64,000 nt of DNA, from NCBI GenBank assembly GCA_965231925.1, contig OZ246894.1:2914001-2978000 (forward strand), read 5' to 3'. This document shows positions 16,937 to 26,160 of the stretch, piece after piece (the first letter of the stretch is position 1; the number at the start of each line of letters is the position of its first letter). The position numbers and the translations under genes were made by a program. The notes below the pieces were generated by a model. The model was given only the letters and a program-made list of their open reading frames with translations, did no database searches and had not been told where the DNA came from. The stretch is from Poriferisodalis sp965231925. Its GTDB lineage: Bacteria > Actinomycetota > Acidimicrobiia > Acidimicrobiales > Poriferisodalaceae.

Positions 16937-17787
16937 ACGAATGTGCGGTCATCTGCGGTGATGGTCACGTCGTAGGCCCACAGATGCCGGGACCAGTTCC
17001 GCACCAGGCCCCGCAGCGCACCGTCACTCACATGCACCGACCAGGGCAACACTCGCACCTCGTCGACGGGCGCATCCACGGGGGCGAACATGATCCCCAG
17101 CGGACCCCCTTGAACCGGTGAAGCGCTGTCGACGAACCCTGCGACGAACGAGCCATCCCTCACGGTCTGCGAACCGGCGACGGAGTACCGGCGAGCGAGA
17201 CTGGCGTGCTGCCGCTCCAGCCAGCGCTCAGCGGCCTCCCGCTCGCTGAAAAAGCGCGGATCGCGATCACCGGCGTCGTCAACTATCTCGAACCTGTGCG
17301 TCGCGCAGCGCGCCAGATCACGCTCCACGAACCGTCGCGTCCACGCGGTCATCCCGAACTCGGGCACCAGCGCTCCCCATCCGCCCGCGGCTTGCCACTC
17401 CGACTGCAGCTCTGGATGCTCGCACCGGTCCAACACCACATAGTCACGCCCCGGCACCGCAGATCCGAACCTCAACAACGGCCCCGGCAGATCCCACCGC
17501 CCCAAGCGACGCTGCATCCCGCTCGGCGCAGCACCGGTTCCCTCCAGCGGCTCGGCCCTGCCCAGATGCCCAGCGCCGCTCGATTCGGACGGTGGCTGCT
17601 CTGCGAGCCTGCGCGCGGCAACCGAATCCTGTCGCCCCACCACCACGACGCCGCCACCAGCCGACGCAACGCCCACCCCCGCCGGCACCCCAGACAGCCC
17701 GCCGGCCGGCTCGTCTGCGGGAGCCGCGGCACAAGCCGAAACCGCGAACACCGCCACCGCCAACCACCCAGCAGCCCGACGCTGCAC
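16705..17787 (-). CDS. Putative lipoprotein of unknown function
   Basis: 360 residues from GTG 17787, chosen because it gives a compact lipoprotein signal (QRRAAGWLAVAVFAVSAC; lipobox AVSAC, Cys19). ATG 17844 is an alternative. The mature part is a basic/acidic globular domain with WPLSVQPGETAPFEIGGWQG near the C-terminus. Beyond about residue 315 the composition degrades and the frame overlaps the phospholipase-like ORF by 232 bases in another register, suggesting a frameshift in 16.74-16.86 kb. The start lies 13 bp after the stop of the decayed gene upstream. Confidence 0.6.
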   Translation of the reverse strand: MQRRAAGWLAVAVFAVSACAAAPADEPAGGLSGVPAGVGVASAGGGVVVVGRQDSVAARRLAEQPPSESSGAGHLGRAEPLEGTGAAPSGMQRRLGRWDLPGPLLRFGSAVPGRDYVVLDRCEHPELQSEWQAAGGWGALVPEFGMTAWTRRFVERDLARCATHRFEIVDDAGDRDPRFFSEREAAERWLERQHASLARRYSVAGSQTVRDGSFVAGFVDSASPVQGGPLGIMFAPVDAPVDEVRVLPWSVHVSDGALRGLVRNWSRHLWAYDVTITADDRTFVWPLSVQPGETAPFEIGGWQGPSDRESVDVRVTSKSNAKPTITRPPQPQHNSGLTTKRRAAPIWGCCGMAASLAQGR

Positions 17788-17800
17788 GCCCCCGACGCGC

Positions 17801-18776
17801 TCACTGCGCCTGTACGCCCAGCGTGTCCGCGATGCCGTCGTCATCCACTCTGTGCCAATCGCCGCAATGGGCACTCTCGGGCTTGACCCACTCGGACTCG
17901 ACGCACACCTCGAACCCCAGCCGGGCCTGCTGAGGCGCTGCAGTAGTTCCCAAATTACAACCGCCCGAAGATCACACCACGTCCACCACCTCACCAGGTT
18001 TCTTCTCCCGGGCGTTCTCGCGTTCAGGAATGGACTTGTAACGCGTCGAAATCGAGCCCGATTCGAGTGTCTCCAAGATCGCACCGGGGAACACCGCAAA
18101 CCGCCGTCCGTCATAGCTGAACGAAACGAACCCCGCAGCCAGCGGACTCGTCGTCACTCCTCTCGTGGACGACGCCCAATCGGCCATCCAGCCCTCACGG
18201 CCCGAGCGATCCGGATCGTGGAAGAAACCGCGAGAAAGAAACTCCAGCGCCTGCGTTGTCCCAGCGACACCTGTGCGCCGTCACACCGCCAGAAGTGCTG
18301 TATTCCTCGCTGTTCTCTTCCCTGATCGTGACATAGAGATCGTCACTGTTCTCGAGATACAGATTCTCGTACGAGTCGAAGCAGCCCCCGCTCCGGCACC
18401 CGTACCAAGTACTCCCTCTGAACAATTCTCTGAGCGCTGCGTCTCCGCCGGAGCCGCCACGGTACAGATTGGCCAGCTTCTTGGCGACCGCCTCGCCGCC
18501 CGAGTCCGGCTCGGTGCTGTCAAATTCTCCGTTGAGACCCAAGCCCGTATCAGAGCGCTGCCCGTGATTGAGATAGGGCCATTCGCCGGCGTCGTCGATT
18601 TGCCACCAACCAACGCCGGGATGGAAAAACGCCCGCGCAGGGCCTGTGAGCCGCGCATCGTCGGAGTACAGATGCATCCGCCCCTCGTAGCTAACCCATC
18701 GCTTCTTGAACTCCGTATCCGACTCGCCTGGCGCCTGAACCAACGTTGGACCCAGGTCTTTGCGCGACAAAGCCAT
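17801..18776 (-). pseudogene. Decayed gene of unknown function (1-nt frameshift plus in-frame stop)
   Basis: The first frame (from ATG 18776; ARAFFHPGVGWWQIDDAG, GCFDSYENLYLENSDD) runs into junk after GAGV. Dropping one T near 18238-18243 moves to a frame reading SRGFFHDPDRSGREGW and FVSFSYDGRRFAVFPGAI. That frame meets a TGA at 17974-17972 and then continues open (RLGFEVCVESEW, WHRVDDDGIADTLG) to TGA 17803-17801. The simplest reading is one ~325-residue gene with an insertion and a nonsense mutation. It begins directly after ribBA, where ribH would be expected. Family not recognised. Confidence 0.6.
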
Positions 18777-18871
18777 GGCGGATCTTGCCGGGGTTCGCGG
18801 CGGGCCTGTCAGACAGTCCCTCCGCCCGACGCCGGCAGCGACGTGAGGTGCTTCGACGCGTGGCACGGGCG

Positions 18872-20140
18872 TCAACTATCGATGATGTCGTCGTCGATCA
18901 GGTGACCCAAGCGCATCTTCTTGGTGCGCAAGTAGGCCTTGTTGTGCAGGTTGGGCGGCAATGCCGTCGGCACCCGCTCGACGATCTCGAGCCCGTAGCC
19001 GGCCAAGCCGCCGATCTTGTTCGGATTGTTGGTCATCAGCCGCATCTTCTGCACGCCGAGCTCCACCAGGATCTGGGCGCCGATGCCGTACTCCCGGCTG
19101 TCCACCGGCAGGCCGAGCTCCAGATTGGCGTCGACGGTGTCGCGGCCTTGGTCTTGCAGTGAGTACGCCGCCATCTTGTGACCGATGCCGATGCCTCGGC
19201 CTTCGTGCCCGCGCAAGTACACCAGCACACCAGCACCTGCCTCGGCGATGGCTTCGAGTGCAAAATGCAGCTGGGCGCCGCAGTCGCAGCGCATCGAGGC
19301 CAGGATGTCGCCGGTCAGGCACTCGCTGTGCACCCGCACGAGCACCGGCCCCGCGCCCATCACGTTGCCGTGACTCAGCGCCAGGTGCTCGGTGTCGTCG
19401 AAATCCCGGAAGACATGGGCGGTGAACTCGCCGTAGATCGTCGGGATGCGCGCCGCCGATACGGGATCCACCAGTCGCTCGTTGGCACGCCGGTAGCGGA
19501 TGAGATCGGCGATGGAGATCAGCATCAGTTCGTGTCGCTCGCAGAATTCGACAAGATCCGGCAGTCGGGCCATGGTGCCGTTGTCGTTGACCACCTCGCA
19601 CAGCACGCCGGCGGGATGGCAGCCGGCGAGGCGGGCGAGGTCGACGGCTGCTTCGGTGTGGCCGGCCCGCTTGAGCACGCCACCGGGGCGGTAGCGCAAC
19701 GGCAGCACGTGGCCAGGGCGGTTGAAGTCGTTTGGCACCGACTTGGGATCGGCGAGGCGATTGAGGGTCAGCGCCCGATCGGCCGCGGAGATGCCCGTCG
19801 TGGTGCCTTCGGAGGCGTCCACGGTGACCGTGTACGCCGTGCGCATCGACTCGGTGTTGACGGTGACCATCAGGGGCAGCGCCAGTTCGTCGAGCCGCTC
19901 CCCCATCAAGGGAGCGCAGATGACGCCGGAGGTGTACCGCACGAAGAACGCCATGGCCTCGGGCGTGGCGTGCTCGGCGGCCATGATGAGGTCGCCTTCG
20001 TTCTCGCGGTCTTCGTCGTCGACCACCACCACGATCTCGCCCCTGCCGACAGCGGCGATCGCGTCGGGAATAGCCGCGAACGGCGACGCTGCATGTGCGT
20101 CGTCGGCTGCTGGGCGATCGGACACGGCGGGCTCACTCAT
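18872..20140 (-). CDS. ribBA: Bifunctional 3,4-dihydroxy-2-butanone-4-phosphate synthase / GTP cyclohydrolase II
   Basis: Makes both precursors of riboflavin: DHBP from ribulose-5-phosphate and the pyrimidine from GTP. 422 residues from ATG 20140, which overlaps the ribE stop by 8 bases. The N-terminal RibB half has the acidic loop DDEDRENEGDLIMAAEHAT. The C-terminal RibA half has the zinc site CLTGDILASMRCDCG followed by LRGHEGRGIG. RLMTNNPNKIGGLAGYGLE follows near the end. It is the last intact gene of mog-ribD-ribE-ribBA. A broken copy of its 3' end lies at 3.6 kb. Confidence 0.97.
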   Translation of the reverse strand: MSEPAVSDRPAADDAHAASPFAAIPDAIAAVGRGEIVVVVDDEDRENEGDLIMAAEHATPEAMAFFVRYTSGVICAPLMGERLDELALPLMVTVNTESMRTAYTVTVDASEGTTTGISAADRALTLNRLADPKSVPNDFNRPGHVLPLRYRPGGVLKRAGHTEAAVDLARLAGCHPAGVLCEVVNDNGTMARLPDLVEFCERHELMLISIADLIRYRRANERLVDPVSAARIPTIYGEFTAHVFRDFDDTEHLALSHGNVMGAGPVLVRVHSECLTGDILASMRCDCGAQLHFALEAIAEAGAGVLVYLRGHEGRGIGIGHKMAAYSLQDQGRDTVDANLELGLPVDSREYGIGAQILVELGVQKMRLMTNNPNKIGGLAGYGLEIVERVPTALPPNLHNKAYLRTKKMRLGHLIDDDIIDS

Positions 20141-20738
20141 CGTCGGTTTCGGCACCATTGTGCCCGAGCAGGCGCTCGACGTATCGGGCGAGCACGTCGA
20201 CTTCGAGGTTGACGAGGTCGCCACGCTTGGCGGTGCCCATGGTGGTCATGGCCATCGTGTGCGGGATGAGCGCCACTGAGAACTCGCATCCGCCCTCGTC
20301 GTCGTCGGTGATGTCGAAGCAGGTCAGGCTGATGCCGTTGAGGGTGACCGAGCCCTTCTCGACCAGGTACCGGCGCAGGCCGCCCTCGGGCGGCACCGCG
20401 ACGCGCAAGTCGGGGGCGGGTTGGACGATGGTCGCGACGCCGTCGACGTGGCCTTGCACGAGATGACCACCGAGCCGGTCGGCGTAGCGCATGCAGCGCT
20501 CGAGATTCACGGGATCGCCCTGTGCCAGCGAGCCCAGCGCAGTGCGCTTGACGGTTTCTGCGCTGACGTCTGCTTCCCACCAGCCGTCGCCCATCTCGAC
20601 GACGGTCAGGCAGCAGCCATTCACCGAGATCGAGTCGTCGATGGCGGCATCGGAGAGCACCAGGTTGGCGTTGAATCGGTAGCGTTCGCCGTCGCGGCCA
20701 GCGAAGCTGCCGAGTTCTTCGACGAGTCCTGTGTACAT
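20133..20738 (-). CDS. ribE: Riboflavin synthase, alpha subunit
   Basis: Dismutates two 6,7-dimethyl-8-ribityllumazine molecules to riboflavin. 201 residues, normal length, with the duplicated lumazine-binding fold: MYTGLVEELG at the start, SISVNGCCLTVVEM in the first barrel and VTLNGISLTCFDI in the second. GHLVQGHVDGVA links the halves. Its stop overlaps the ribBA start and a 144-bp GC-rich spacer separates it from ribD. I looked for an FMN riboswitch in that spacer and did not see one. Confidence 0.96.
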   Translation of the reverse strand: MYTGLVEELGSFAGRDGERYRFNANLVLSDAAIDDSISVNGCCLTVVEMGDGWWEADVSAETVKRTALGSLAQGDPVNLERCMRYADRLGGHLVQGHVDGVATIVQPAPDLRVAVPPEGGLRRYLVEKGSVTLNGISLTCFDITDDDEGGCEFSVALIPHTMAMTTMGTAKRGDLVNLEVDVLARYVERLLGHNGAETDDE

Positions 20739-20882
20739 CGCCCGTCCTTCCGGCGCAAATCGCTTGCGGACACTGCCCGGCGCCCGCAGATGCCGAACGG
20801 TACCGGGGAGGCGCCTGCTCGTGCGCCCCGTGGGGCTCGCCCCAGGAGCCGCAGCGAGGCCGAGCCGGGTCCGAGCGGAGCG

Positions 20883-22022
20883 CTACTCGCTGGAGCGCGC
20901 AGCGGGGAACATCGTGATGCGCAAATCGGGACCTACTGGGCACGCTTCGGCGATCTCGCCGCGCCAGAGCTTGTCGATGCTCGCTGCGCCGGCGCCTGCC
21001 AGCAACGGCAGACCGTCGTCTCCGCCCATCAGCGCCGGCGCGAAATGCATGACGTACTCGTCGACGAGCCCGGCGCGATGAAACTCGCCAGCTACGTGAG
21101 CGCCGCCTTCCACCAGCAGTTCGACGACGCCGTCAGCGGCTAGGCGCTCGAGCAACTCAGGCAGCGGTCCGCCTTCTTCGGCGCAGGGTTGCACCTTCGC
21201 CCTGCGGCGTGCTTCGCCCAGGACAATTCGGCGGGGATCGAGGCGGACGGCCGCGGCATGACCGACAGGCAGACCGGCTGGCTCGCGACGTTCGTCACGC
21301 AATGCCAGCAGCGGGCGCCGGGGATCATCTTCAGGCAACTGCCGAACCGTCAATCGAGGATCGTCGGCTCGAACCGTTCCCGCGCCCACCAGCACTGCAT
21401 CGCAACGGGCACGCAACGCATGAGCATCGGCGCGGGCTTCCGGCGACGTGATCCACTGCGAGGTGCCGTCAGGCGCGCCAATGCGCCCGTCGAGGGTCGC
21501 AGCCAGCTTGAGCACCACCCAGGGCCTGCCGGTGCGGCGCTGGTGGAGGTAAGGACCCAGCGAAGCGGAGACCTCGTCGCCGCACTGTCCTCCATGAACC
21601 TCAATGCCGCTGTCCGTCAATACGGCGACGCCACGGCCCGACACCTGCGGGTCCGGATCGGTGACGCCGACGAAGACTCGAGCTACTCGGGCTTCGATCA
21701 CGGCTTCCACGCACGGGGCCGTCCGACCGGTGTGCGAGCACGGCTCCAGCGTTGTGTACAGCGTCGCCCCTTCGGGGTCCGCGCCCGCTGCGCGCGCCGC
21801 ATCAAGCGCCACGATCTCGGCGTGCCTCCCCGGTGGCGGCTCGGTCGCGCCCTCAAAGGCCGTGCCGTCGGCCGTGACGAGGACGGCACCCACCCACGGA
21901 TTCGGTGCGGTCGTGCCCCGAACGCCCTCTCCCAATTCGACAGCCCGCGCCATGTGCACGACGTCGGAGTCCGCTACCGGGCTCACCGGCTCGCTGCTTG
22001 GAGCCGGGCCGTGCGGGCACAT
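20883..22022 (-). CDS. ribD: Bifunctional riboflavin deaminase/reductase
   Basis: Deaminates and then reduces the GTP-derived pyrimidine in riboflavin synthesis. 379 residues from ATG 22022, which overlaps the stop of the upstream mog gene by one base (TGATG); the longer ORF start is not needed. The N-terminal zinc deaminase has GRHAEIVAL and LEPCSHTGRTAPC. The C-terminal reductase has LKLAATLDGRIGAPDGTSQW, VGAGTVRADDP and a LLVEGGAHVAGEF NADPH-site loop. Confidence 0.96.
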   Translation of the reverse strand: MCPHGPAPSSEPVSPVADSDVVHMARAVELGEGVRGTTAPNPWVGAVLVTADGTAFEGATEPPPGRHAEIVALDAARAAGADPEGATLYTTLEPCSHTGRTAPCVEAVIEARVARVFVGVTDPDPQVSGRGVAVLTDSGIEVHGGQCGDEVSASLGPYLHQRRTGRPWVVLKLAATLDGRIGAPDGTSQWITSPEARADAHALRARCDAVLVGAGTVRADDPRLTVRQLPEDDPRRPLLALRDERREPAGLPVGHAAAVRLDPRRIVLGEARRRAKVQPCAEEGGPLPELLERLAADGVVELLVEGGAHVAGEFHRAGLVDEYVMHFAPALMGGDDGLPLLAGAGAASIDKLWRGEIAEACPVGPDLRITMFPAARSSE

Positions 22023-22543
22023 CAGTGGAGCCGTTCGCCTGCCAGCAGGGCCAATGCGTGGGGCAGCACGTCGGCCACGGCCTCGAAGCACTCCACGCAG
22101 CCCTTGGTGGAGCCAGGGGTGTTCAGCACGATTGCGCGGCCGATGATTCCCGCCATTCCCCGAGACAGCCTGCCCAAGGGGTTCACCAGCCGCATGGCCT
22201 CGGCAAGGCCCGGGGCTTCGCGTTCGATGACTGCGCGGGTGCCTTCGGGGGTGAGATCGCGCTCGGTGAAACCGGTGCCGCCGGTGGTGACGATCAGGCC
22301 CTCGAAACCGTCCGTCATGGCCCGCAGGGCATCGGCCACCGTCTCGACGCCGTCGGCTACCACGCGGCGCTCAGCCACCTCGTAGCCCGCGGCACTCAGC
22401 ACTGCGGCCAGCGCTTCGCCGCTGCGGTCCTCACGGGTTCCTGCAATCACCCCATCGGAGACCGTCAGCACCTTGGCGACAAGCTGGTGCGCGCCGTCTG
22501 AGGGGCTGCGGGCGTGATCGTGTGAAGCGTGCGATCCGGCCAT
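22022..22543 (-). CDS. mog: MogA/MoaB-type molybdopterin adenylyltransferase
   Basis: Activates molybdopterin with ATP for molybdenum insertion. 173 residues with VLTVSDGVIAGTREDRSG near residue 26, the central TTGGTGFTERDLTPEGTR signature that binds the cofactor, and LNTPGSTKGCVECF near the end. It heads the cluster and shares TGATG with ribD, so a pterin and a flavin cofactor gene are translationally coupled. Mog and MoaB cannot be told apart with confidence here. Confidence 0.9.
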   Translation of the reverse strand: MAGSHASHDHARSPSDGAHQLVAKVLTVSDGVIAGTREDRSGEALAAVLSAAGYEVAERRVVADGVETVADALRAMTDGFEGLIVTTGGTGFTERDLTPEGTRAVIEREAPGLAEAMRLVNPLGRLSRGMAGIIGRAIVLNTPGSTKGCVECFEAVADVLPHALALLAGERLH

Positions 22544-22717
22544 CGCTCCACGCTACCGACGGTCATTTGGGCGTGACTGCGACAACGCCACGATCCGCAG
22601 GAGGCTCCATGGGCGGCATCACCGGACCATCAAGCCATGTGAGCGTGGCGCTGGTCGACTCGCTACGAGCGCCGGCGGGCCCGGCGACTGGCTGCGCCGG
22701 CTCACTAGTCTGCGACC

Positions 22718-23881
22718 ATGTCCTACGCGCGCAACCGGACCTATCTCGATGCCGACAGCCACCTGATGGAGCTGCCGGATTTCCTGCGGGCACATGCCGA
22801 CCCCGGCATCCGCGATCGCATGCCCGACATCGACTTCGCCAACGGCGGTCGCCTCACCGACGACATGGAGCTGGCGGCGCGGCAGCGTGCTCACCCGCCT
22901 GAGACGGTCGAAGAACTCACCGCTTTGGGAGACGATCTGATCGCGGGGCCCAAGGGATACCAGGCGCTGGGTGCGTTCAACGCTGCCGAGCGCTCCACGG
23001 CGCTGGACTTGCTCGGATTCGCCCAGCAGTTCGTGTTCGCGACGTTCAGCGTCGGCGTTGCGTTCGATCCCGCCGCTGATCTCGACATTCGCTATGGCGC
23101 CGCCCGTGCGCACAACCGGGGCATGGCCGAGTTCTGCGCCGGCGACGACCGGCTGATCGGCGTGGCGCTGCTGCCGCTCGACGATCCTCAGATGGCCGCT
23201 GCGGAGATGAGCCACGCGCTCGATCTCGGGCTCGGCGCGATGTGGATCCCCCACCGCCCCGCCGGAGGCGCGTCGCCAGGACATTCCGATCTCGATCCGG
23301 TCTGGGCGCAGATGGCCGAGGCGGGCGTGCCGTTCGTCCTCCATGTCGGCGGCAATCCGCTGCAGATCAAGCCCGAATGGATGGACACCGGCCGCCCGGT
23401 GCCGACCGATTGGCTCGGCGGCGGCGAGAACGTGCGCGGCAAAGACATGGTTGCGCTGCATCAAGCGGCGGAGACCTTTGTCGGCGTGATGGTGCTCGAC
23501 GGGGTGCTGGCCCGCCACCCGAACCTGCGCGGCGGCGTCATCGAGCTCGGCGCCGGCTGGGTGCCCCAGATGCTGCGCCGGCTCGATCAGGTCGTCGAGA
23601 TCTGGAAGCGGTCAGAGCCGGATCTGGCTGCGCTGGGTGCCGCTCCGTCGGAACAGATCACCCGGCAGATGGCATTCACGCCGTACCCGTTCGAGGATGT
23701 CGGCGCCATGATCCGCGACTCCAACGAGAACCTGTACCTGTTCTCGAGCGACTACCCCCACATCGAGGGCGGCCGCAATCCGTTGGGGCGCTTCAACGCG
23801 TCGCTCGAGGGATTCGACGGCCACGTGCTCGATCGCTTCTACGCCGACAACATGGCCGACCTGCTCGAAGCCCGGTCCTGA
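22718..23881 (+). CDS. Amidohydrolase-2 family metal-dependent hydrolase
   Basis: 387-residue TIM-barrel hydrolase or decarboxylase. The first strand carries LDADSHLME (metal-ligand region), a middle strand VPFVLHVGGNP, and the end LFSSDYPHIEGGRNPL with the conserved catalytic Asp region. These are features of the amidohydrolase-2 family, which acts on aromatic acids and lactones. Substrate unknown. It stands at the start of a run of plus-strand enzymes, 75 bp before a small membrane protein. Confidence 0.88.
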   Translation: MSYARNRTYLDADSHLMELPDFLRAHADPGIRDRMPDIDFANGGRLTDDMELAARQRAHPPETVEELTALGDDLIAGPKGYQALGAFNAAERSTALDLLGFAQQFVFATFSVGVAFDPAADLDIRYGAARAHNRGMAEFCAGDDRLIGVALLPLDDPQMAAAEMSHALDLGLGAMWIPHRPAGGASPGHSDLDPVWAQMAEAGVPFVLHVGGNPLQIKPEWMDTGRPVPTDWLGGGENVRGKDMVALHQAAETFVGVMVLDGVLARHPNLRGGVIELGAGWVPQMLRRLDQVVEIWKRSEPDLAALGAAPSEQITRQMAFTPYPFEDVGAMIRDSNENLYLFSSDYPHIEGGRNPLGRFNASLEGFDGHVLDRFYADNMADLLEARS

Positions 23882-23956
23882 CACCGCGACACGCTCCATC
23901 CGTGGTATTCCCGCGACCCGAACTCCCCCAGCCCTGACCCAGAATCGAGATCACAC

Positions 23957-24385
23957 ATGACAGCAATCAGCGAAGTGAGCCGTGTCGTCACGTTTGACCT
24001 CGACACCGTCCGTGTCGTGCTGCACGTGCTGGCGGTGACGGTGTGGATCGGCGGCCAGATCGTGGTGGGCGCCGTCGTGCCCATCGTCAGCCGTGCCTAC
24101 CCGGGCTCCGGCAAGGTTGCCGCAAAGGCGTTCTCGCGGGTGGCGTGGCCGGCATTCGGCATCGCGGTCGCGACCGGCCTGTGGTCGATGCTCGCCATTC
24201 CCAGCGAGGAGACGAGTTCGGGCTGGTCGATGCTGCTCGGCATCAAGATGCTGCTGGTGCTCATCTCCGGCGTCGGCGCGCTGGTGCATCAGAACGCTGG
24301 CGACAACGTGGCGAAGCGGGGTGCGGGAGCAGGCGTGTCGCTGCTGTGCGGTCTGACCGCGCTGCTGTTCGGCGTGATGCTCTAG
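23957..24385 (+). CDS. Small four-helix membrane protein (CopD/DUF2269-like)
   Basis: 142 residues with about four hydrophobic segments: VVLHVLAVTVWIGGQIVVGA, AFGIAVATGLWSMLAI, MLLGIKMLLVLISGVGALV and VSLLCGLTALLFGVML. The HV..WIGGQ pattern in the first helix and GIKMLLV in the third are typical of integral proteins related to copper-resistance CopD. Function unknown; the family sometimes binds haem or copper. Confidence 0.7.
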   Translation: MTAISEVSRVVTFDLDTVRVVLHVLAVTVWIGGQIVVGAVVPIVSRAYPGSGKVAAKAFSRVAWPAFGIAVATGLWSMLAIPSEETSSGWSMLLGIKMLLVLISGVGALVHQNAGDNVAKRGAGAGVSLLCGLTALLFGVML

Positions 24386-24459
24386 CGCCGACGCCCAGAG
24401 CAGTGTCGTCGTTCACGCGCTTGACTTGTGCGGGCTTGCGAGACGGAAGGTACGAGCTG

Positions 24460-25320
24460 ATGACCGGATCCGACTACACCTGCTTCGACGTGGAGGTGCG
24501 CGACCAGGTCGCCAGCTTGGTCATGAAGCGCCCCGAGAAGGCCAACTCGATGATCTTGGAGTTCTGGCGGGAGCTGCCCCAGATCACCGACGAGATCTCG
24601 TCTGGCACCGACGCCCGGGTCGTTGTGCTGTCAGCGATCGGCCGCCATTTCTGCTCGGGCATGGACCTCGCAGTGTTCGGCGGCTTCGAGGATCCCTCCG
24701 GCGGCCTCGGCGGCGGGCACAGCAGCCGCACACGCGCGCTGATCCGCAACACTGCATTGCGCGCACAGCAGACCTTCAACGCCTTCGAGCAGAGCCGGCT
24801 GCCGGTCATCGCCGCCGTCCAGGGTGCGTGCGTCGGCGGCGGTGTCGACATGGTCTCGGCCTGCGATCTGCGCTACGCCACCGGGGATGCGTTCTTCTCG
24901 ATCCAGGAGATCAACATCGGCATGACCGCCGATGTGGGAACGCTCCAGCGCATGCCCAAGCTGGTGCCCGAAGGCATCGTTCGGGAGCTGGCGTTCACCG
25001 GCCGCCGCATGGGCGCTGAGGAGGCGCTCGACCGCGGCTTTGTGAACGCGGTGTACGACGACCACGCGTCGATGATGGAAGCAGTCGACGACATCGCGGC
25101 CCAGATTGCCGCGAAGAGCCCGATGGCGATCTGGGGCACGAAGCAGTCGATGAACTTCAGCCGCGACCATTCCGTGGCCGACGGCCTCGAGTACATCGCC
25201 ACCTGGAACGCCGCGATGCTCGACACCGACGACATGGGCGAGGCCTTCCGGGCCCAGATGGATCGTCGCGAACCAGAGTTCCCCGACCACCGCCCCCTGG
25301 ACACGGGCCTCGGCGCATGA
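24460..25320 (+). CDS. Enoyl-CoA hydratase/isomerase (crotonase superfamily)
   Basis: 286 residues from ATG 24460, which follows GGAAGG; the ORF extends further upstream but only as an antisense-like run. Crotonase fold: oxyanion-hole loop GRHFCSGMDLAVF, then VQGACVGGGVDMVSACDLRYA and the DVGTLQRMPKLVPEG segment. The Asp in MTADVGTLQR and the length resemble delta3,5-delta2,4-dienoyl-CoA isomerases, but hydratase activity is not excluded. Role: fatty-acid or related acyl-CoA degradation. Confidence 0.92.
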   Translation: MTGSDYTCFDVEVRDQVASLVMKRPEKANSMILEFWRELPQITDEISSGTDARVVVLSAIGRHFCSGMDLAVFGGFEDPSGGLGGGHSSRTRALIRNTALRAQQTFNAFEQSRLPVIAAVQGACVGGGVDMVSACDLRYATGDAFFSIQEINIGMTADVGTLQRMPKLVPEGIVRELAFTGRRMGAEEALDRGFVNAVYDDHASMMEAVDDIAAQIAAKSPMAIWGTKQSMNFSRDHSVADGLEYIATWNAAMLDTDDMGEAFRAQMDRREPEFPDHRPLDTGLGA

Positions 25321-25372
25321 GAAGGCGCGCAGAAAAGACAGCGCCTGGCAAGGCGCTCAGGAGAAACAGCGC

Positions 25373-26143
25373 ATGACCCAACTGTCACTCGTGCCGCTCG
25401 AATGCGGCTGGCTGTCCACCCCCACTGCGTCGGTCATCAAGGACGCACCCGGCAACGTGCGGCTGCCCATACCGAGCTGGCTGGTGCGCCACCCCAGCGG
25501 TCAGACGCTGGTGTTCGACACCGGCATGCACCCCCAGGTCCAACAAGGCGTGGGAGCGCGTTACCCGCTGCTGGCCAAGTCGTTCACAGCGGACTACTCG
25601 GCGAGCGACGAAGTCTCGGCCCGGCTGCGCAGCGTCGATGTCGATCCCGATGAGCTGACGTTCGCGATCTTCAGCCACCTGCACTTCGACCATTGCGGCG
25701 GCACTGAGCTGCTGCCCAATGCCCGGCTGATCTGCCAGCGAGCCGAGTGGGAATCCGGCCATCACCCCAAGCTCATCGAGTACGAGGTGTACAAGCCTGA
25801 CGACTTCGATCTCGGCCACGACCTGCTGCTCATCGACGGGACCCACGATGTGTTCGGCGACGGCTCGGTGACGTGCATTCCCACGCCGGGGCACACCGCG
25901 GGCCACCAGTCGCTGCGGGTGGAACTCGACAGCGGTCCGGTGGTGCTGACGGGCGACTGCGTCTACTGGGAGGACGTGCTCGACCGGATGCTGCTGCCGC
26001 CGTTCGGCTACGACCACGACATGCAGCTCGATTCGATGCGCCGCCTGCGGTCACTGCGCGACGACGAGGGCTGCCGCCTGCTCTACGGCCATGACGACAC
26101 CCAATGGGCGACGCTGCCCCACGAAGGGCTCGGGCTGACCTAG
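25373..26143 (+). CDS. Metallo-beta-lactamase-fold hydrolase (lactonase-like)
   Basis: 256 residues with AGGAG nine bases before the ATG. The zinc motif FSHLHFDHCGG (about residues 100-110) is the HxHxDH signature, with later ligands in PTPGHTAGHQSLRV and VVLTGDCVYW. The overall layout matches N-acyl-homoserine lactonase-like members, so lactone hydrolysis is plausible, but the family is broad and the substrate cannot be fixed. Confidence 0.9.
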   Translation: MTQLSLVPLECGWLSTPTASVIKDAPGNVRLPIPSWLVRHPSGQTLVFDTGMHPQVQQGVGARYPLLAKSFTADYSASDEVSARLRSVDVDPDELTFAIFSHLHFDHCGGTELLPNARLICQRAEWESGHHPKLIEYEVYKPDDFDLGHDLLLIDGTHDVFGDGSVTCIPTPGHTAGHQSLRVELDSGPVVLTGDCVYWEDVLDRMLLPPFGYDHDMQLDSMRRLRSLRDDEGCRLLYGHDDTQWATLPHEGLGLT

Positions 26144-26160
26144 GCCGCCCCGCCCAGGGG

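Noticed and set aside
17972..17974. TGA read as selenocysteine
   Set aside because: No redox-type sequence context and no obvious hairpin follows, and the same gene also needs a frameshift, so decay is simpler.
20739..20882. FMN riboswitch between ribD and ribE
   Set aside because: None of the conserved RFN-element segments is visible in the spacer, and none was seen before the cluster either.
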